64,000 nucleotides of DNA. Origin: VRUE01 sp963764365 (GTDB taxonomy: Bacteria; Actinomycetota; Thermoleophilia; Solirubrobacterales; 70-9). The stretch spans positions 1-64,000 of the forward strand of contig CAVXSI010000002.1 of NCBI GenBank assembly GCA_963764365.1, in the 5' to 3' direction. Made by a program: the position numbers and the translations under genes. Of the stretch, positions 62,994 to 64,000 are shown one piece after another; within the stretch, counting starts at the first letter, position 1; each line of letters begins with the position of its first letter. The notes below the pieces were generated by a model. It was not told the origin of the DNA. It made no database searches and worked only from the letters and a program-made list of their open reading frames with translations.

Positions 62994-63032
62994 CCGCGGA
63001 GCATGGCAGGCGTTTCGGCGGGTTTCGGCGGC

Positions 63033-63085
63033 CTTCGGGCGGTCGCCACCATCACCCGCGTCACCGAGTCGCCGACGAATGGCTC
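63033..63085 (-). pseudogene. Short MaoC 3'-end fragment
   Basis: The minus strand reads PFVGDSVTRVMVATARRP, matching the end of the MaoC sequences at 60850 (CFVGDSVTRVMAPPA) and at the window's right edge. Only about 15 codons are recognisable. It separates the toxin-antitoxin cassette from the methyltransferase cassette. Confidence 0.6.
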
Positions 63086-63149
63086 TTCCGAGCCTCGATT
63101 GTTTACCAGCTTCCGCCTAAACCAACTCCCTCGGGATCGAATCTGCCGA

Positions 63150-63929
63150 CTAGGCGACCGGGTCTCCGGCGACCACCAGACGCAGCCCGACGTCCAACTG
63201 GGGCTGCTGAAGGAGGTCGCCGTACCGCGCCTCCCAGGTGCCGTCGGAGAGATCTCTGCTCAGATGACGGATCGCGCTGGCGACCCGAGCCTTGGGAAGC
63301 ATCCTGAATACCGACGTGCCGTCGCGCACGCGCGGGTCGAGGTAGGCGCCGGGACGGCGCCAGAATGCCTGGTAGAAGCCGTCGACGCAGTCGTGTGGAA
63401 CAGGGACGGGTCGAAGCTCGACCTCACCGAGCGAAGACTGAAGCTCATCGCGCCAGAAACCCTCTTCCCGGTAGCGCGAGGTGATCAGCCCGTCCAGGTT
63501 GTCGAGGTAATCGCGCGTCAACCAGAAACGTCCGGCGGCAGCCGGGTCGGCGTTGAGGAGGAGGACGCGATCGCGCGCAACCCGCCGCATCTCGGCCAGA
63601 CCCGCCTCGCGATCCCTCCAGTGATGGTCGCTGATGATCGCCATCGCCACGTCGAAGCTATCGTCCTCGAAAGGCAGTGCTTCGGCGCTCGCCTGGATCG
63701 CCGGGGCGGCGCCCTCAGGACGCTGGGCGATCATCACCGCGGACGGCTCGACCGCGGTCAGCTCGCGACTGTCGGGCTCGTAGGAACCCGTTCCGGCACC
63801 GACGTTGAGCACCGTCCGCGCCTCGCCAAGCGCCGCTTCGATGTGCGCGGCGATCCTCGGATCTGTACGTCGGGCCGCGGAGTAGCCTCGACCCAGTTCG
63901 TCGTAGGTCGCGGCGTCCGCTGGGCTCAT
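63150..63929 (-). CDS. Class I SAM-dependent methyltransferase
   Basis: Predicted 259-aa enzyme: motif I VLNVGAGTGSYEP (about residue 41), AVEPSAVMIAQRPEG, FEDDSFDVAMAIISDHHW and RDRVLLLNADPAA. It lies between two copies of the MaoC 3' end and so appears to be part of an accessory cassette. Substrate unknown. Confidence 0.84.
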   Translation of the reverse strand: MSPADAATYDELGRGYSAARRTDPRIAAHIEAALGEARTVLNVGAGTGSYEPDSRELTAVEPSAVMIAQRPEGAAPAIQASAEALPFEDDSFDVAMAIISDHHWRDREAGLAEMRRVARDRVLLLNADPAAAGRFWLTRDYLDNLDGLITSRYREEGFWRDELQSSLGEVELRPVPVPHDCVDGFYQAFWRRPGAYLDPRVRDGTSVFRMLPKARVASAIRHLSRDLSDGTWEARYGDLLQQPQLDVGLRLVVAGDPVA

Positions 63930-63939
63930 CGGCGGATCG

Positions 63940-64000
63940 TCAGTCGGCCGACGCCATCACGCGGGTGACGCTGTCGCCGACGAAGCACGGCTTTTCGCCG
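63940..64000 (-). CDS. MaoC-like dehydratase (partial, runs off window)
   Basis: The last 19 codons of a minus-strand gene, ending GEKPCFVGDSVTRVMASAD and a TGA at 63940. Almost identical DNA (48 of 49 bp) is found at 60851-60899. Presumably the intact maoC gene continues to the right of the window. Confidence 0.7.
   Translation of the reverse strand, partial: GEKPCFVGDSVTRVMASAD

Overview
The window is 64 kb of very GC-rich DNA (roughly 70% by eye) from a Gram-positive-type bacterium, most likely an actinobacterium near Thermoleophilia/Solirubrobacterales. The reasons are the strong G/C bias at third codon positions, many GTG starts, LexA boxes of the CGAAC-N4-GTTCG type, a c-di-AMP riboswitch on an RlpA-like wall gene, the uvrC-rapZ-...-gap-pgk-tpiA order, and an AlkB/rubredoxin pair. 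The lineage is an inference from content only.

Layout. 0-9 kb: acyl-CoA dehydrogenase, acyl-CoA ligase, a GGDEF/EAL protein, a DUF255 thioredoxin-fold protein and an MMPL exporter. 9-14.4 kb: glnA, an AhpD-like protein, a secreted protein, an RlpA-like protein under a ydaO-type (c-di-AMP) riboswitch, the RNase P RNA gene and lexA with its own SOS box. 14.55-18.6 kb: tRNA-Leu(GAG) followed by a 4-kb accessory island bounded by a 61-bp duplication of the tRNA 3' part; it holds an IS256-type element, another transposase remnant, a lower-GC membrane protein and a small toxin-antitoxin-like cluster. 18.6-25.5 kb: secreted protein, methyltransferases, DUF2252, an MFS exporter and a hydrolase. 25.5-28 kb: a PaeR7I/XhoI-like restriction-modification pair preceded by a perfect LexA box. 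28-30 kb: TetR, rubredoxin and alkane hydroxylase.

30-42 kb: secG, two secreted proteins, cytochrome c maturation genes in two blocks (ccmE-ccmF; tlpA/ccmG-ccmH), a glycosyltransferase, tRNA-Gly(CCC), a C39-like peptidase and a P3A proton ATPase. 42-58 kb: argS with a degenerate CpsD/ParA-like partner, a phosphoesterase, a lipoprotein-Ser/Thr kinase pair, tgt, gpmI-tpiA-pgk-gap, an ABC-2 exporter, rapZ and uvrC. 58-64 kb: a fatty-acid gene, then three frameshifted genes, a UbiA-like membrane protein, and accessory cassettes (TetR/SRPBCC, HigBA-like toxin-antitoxin, methyltransferase) between repeated copies of a maoC 3' end.

The most unusual content is non-coding. (1) A family of small perfect or near-perfect palindromes with a TAT-like apex occurs between genes and in frame inside three genes. 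(2) Three copies of a hairpin repeat of about 156 bp sit just past gene ends and show compensatory base changes. (3) Two copies of a second 156-bp structured repeat differ only at positions that keep base pairing on one strand. Together with the LexA box on the restriction-modification operon, these are the observations most worth following up.
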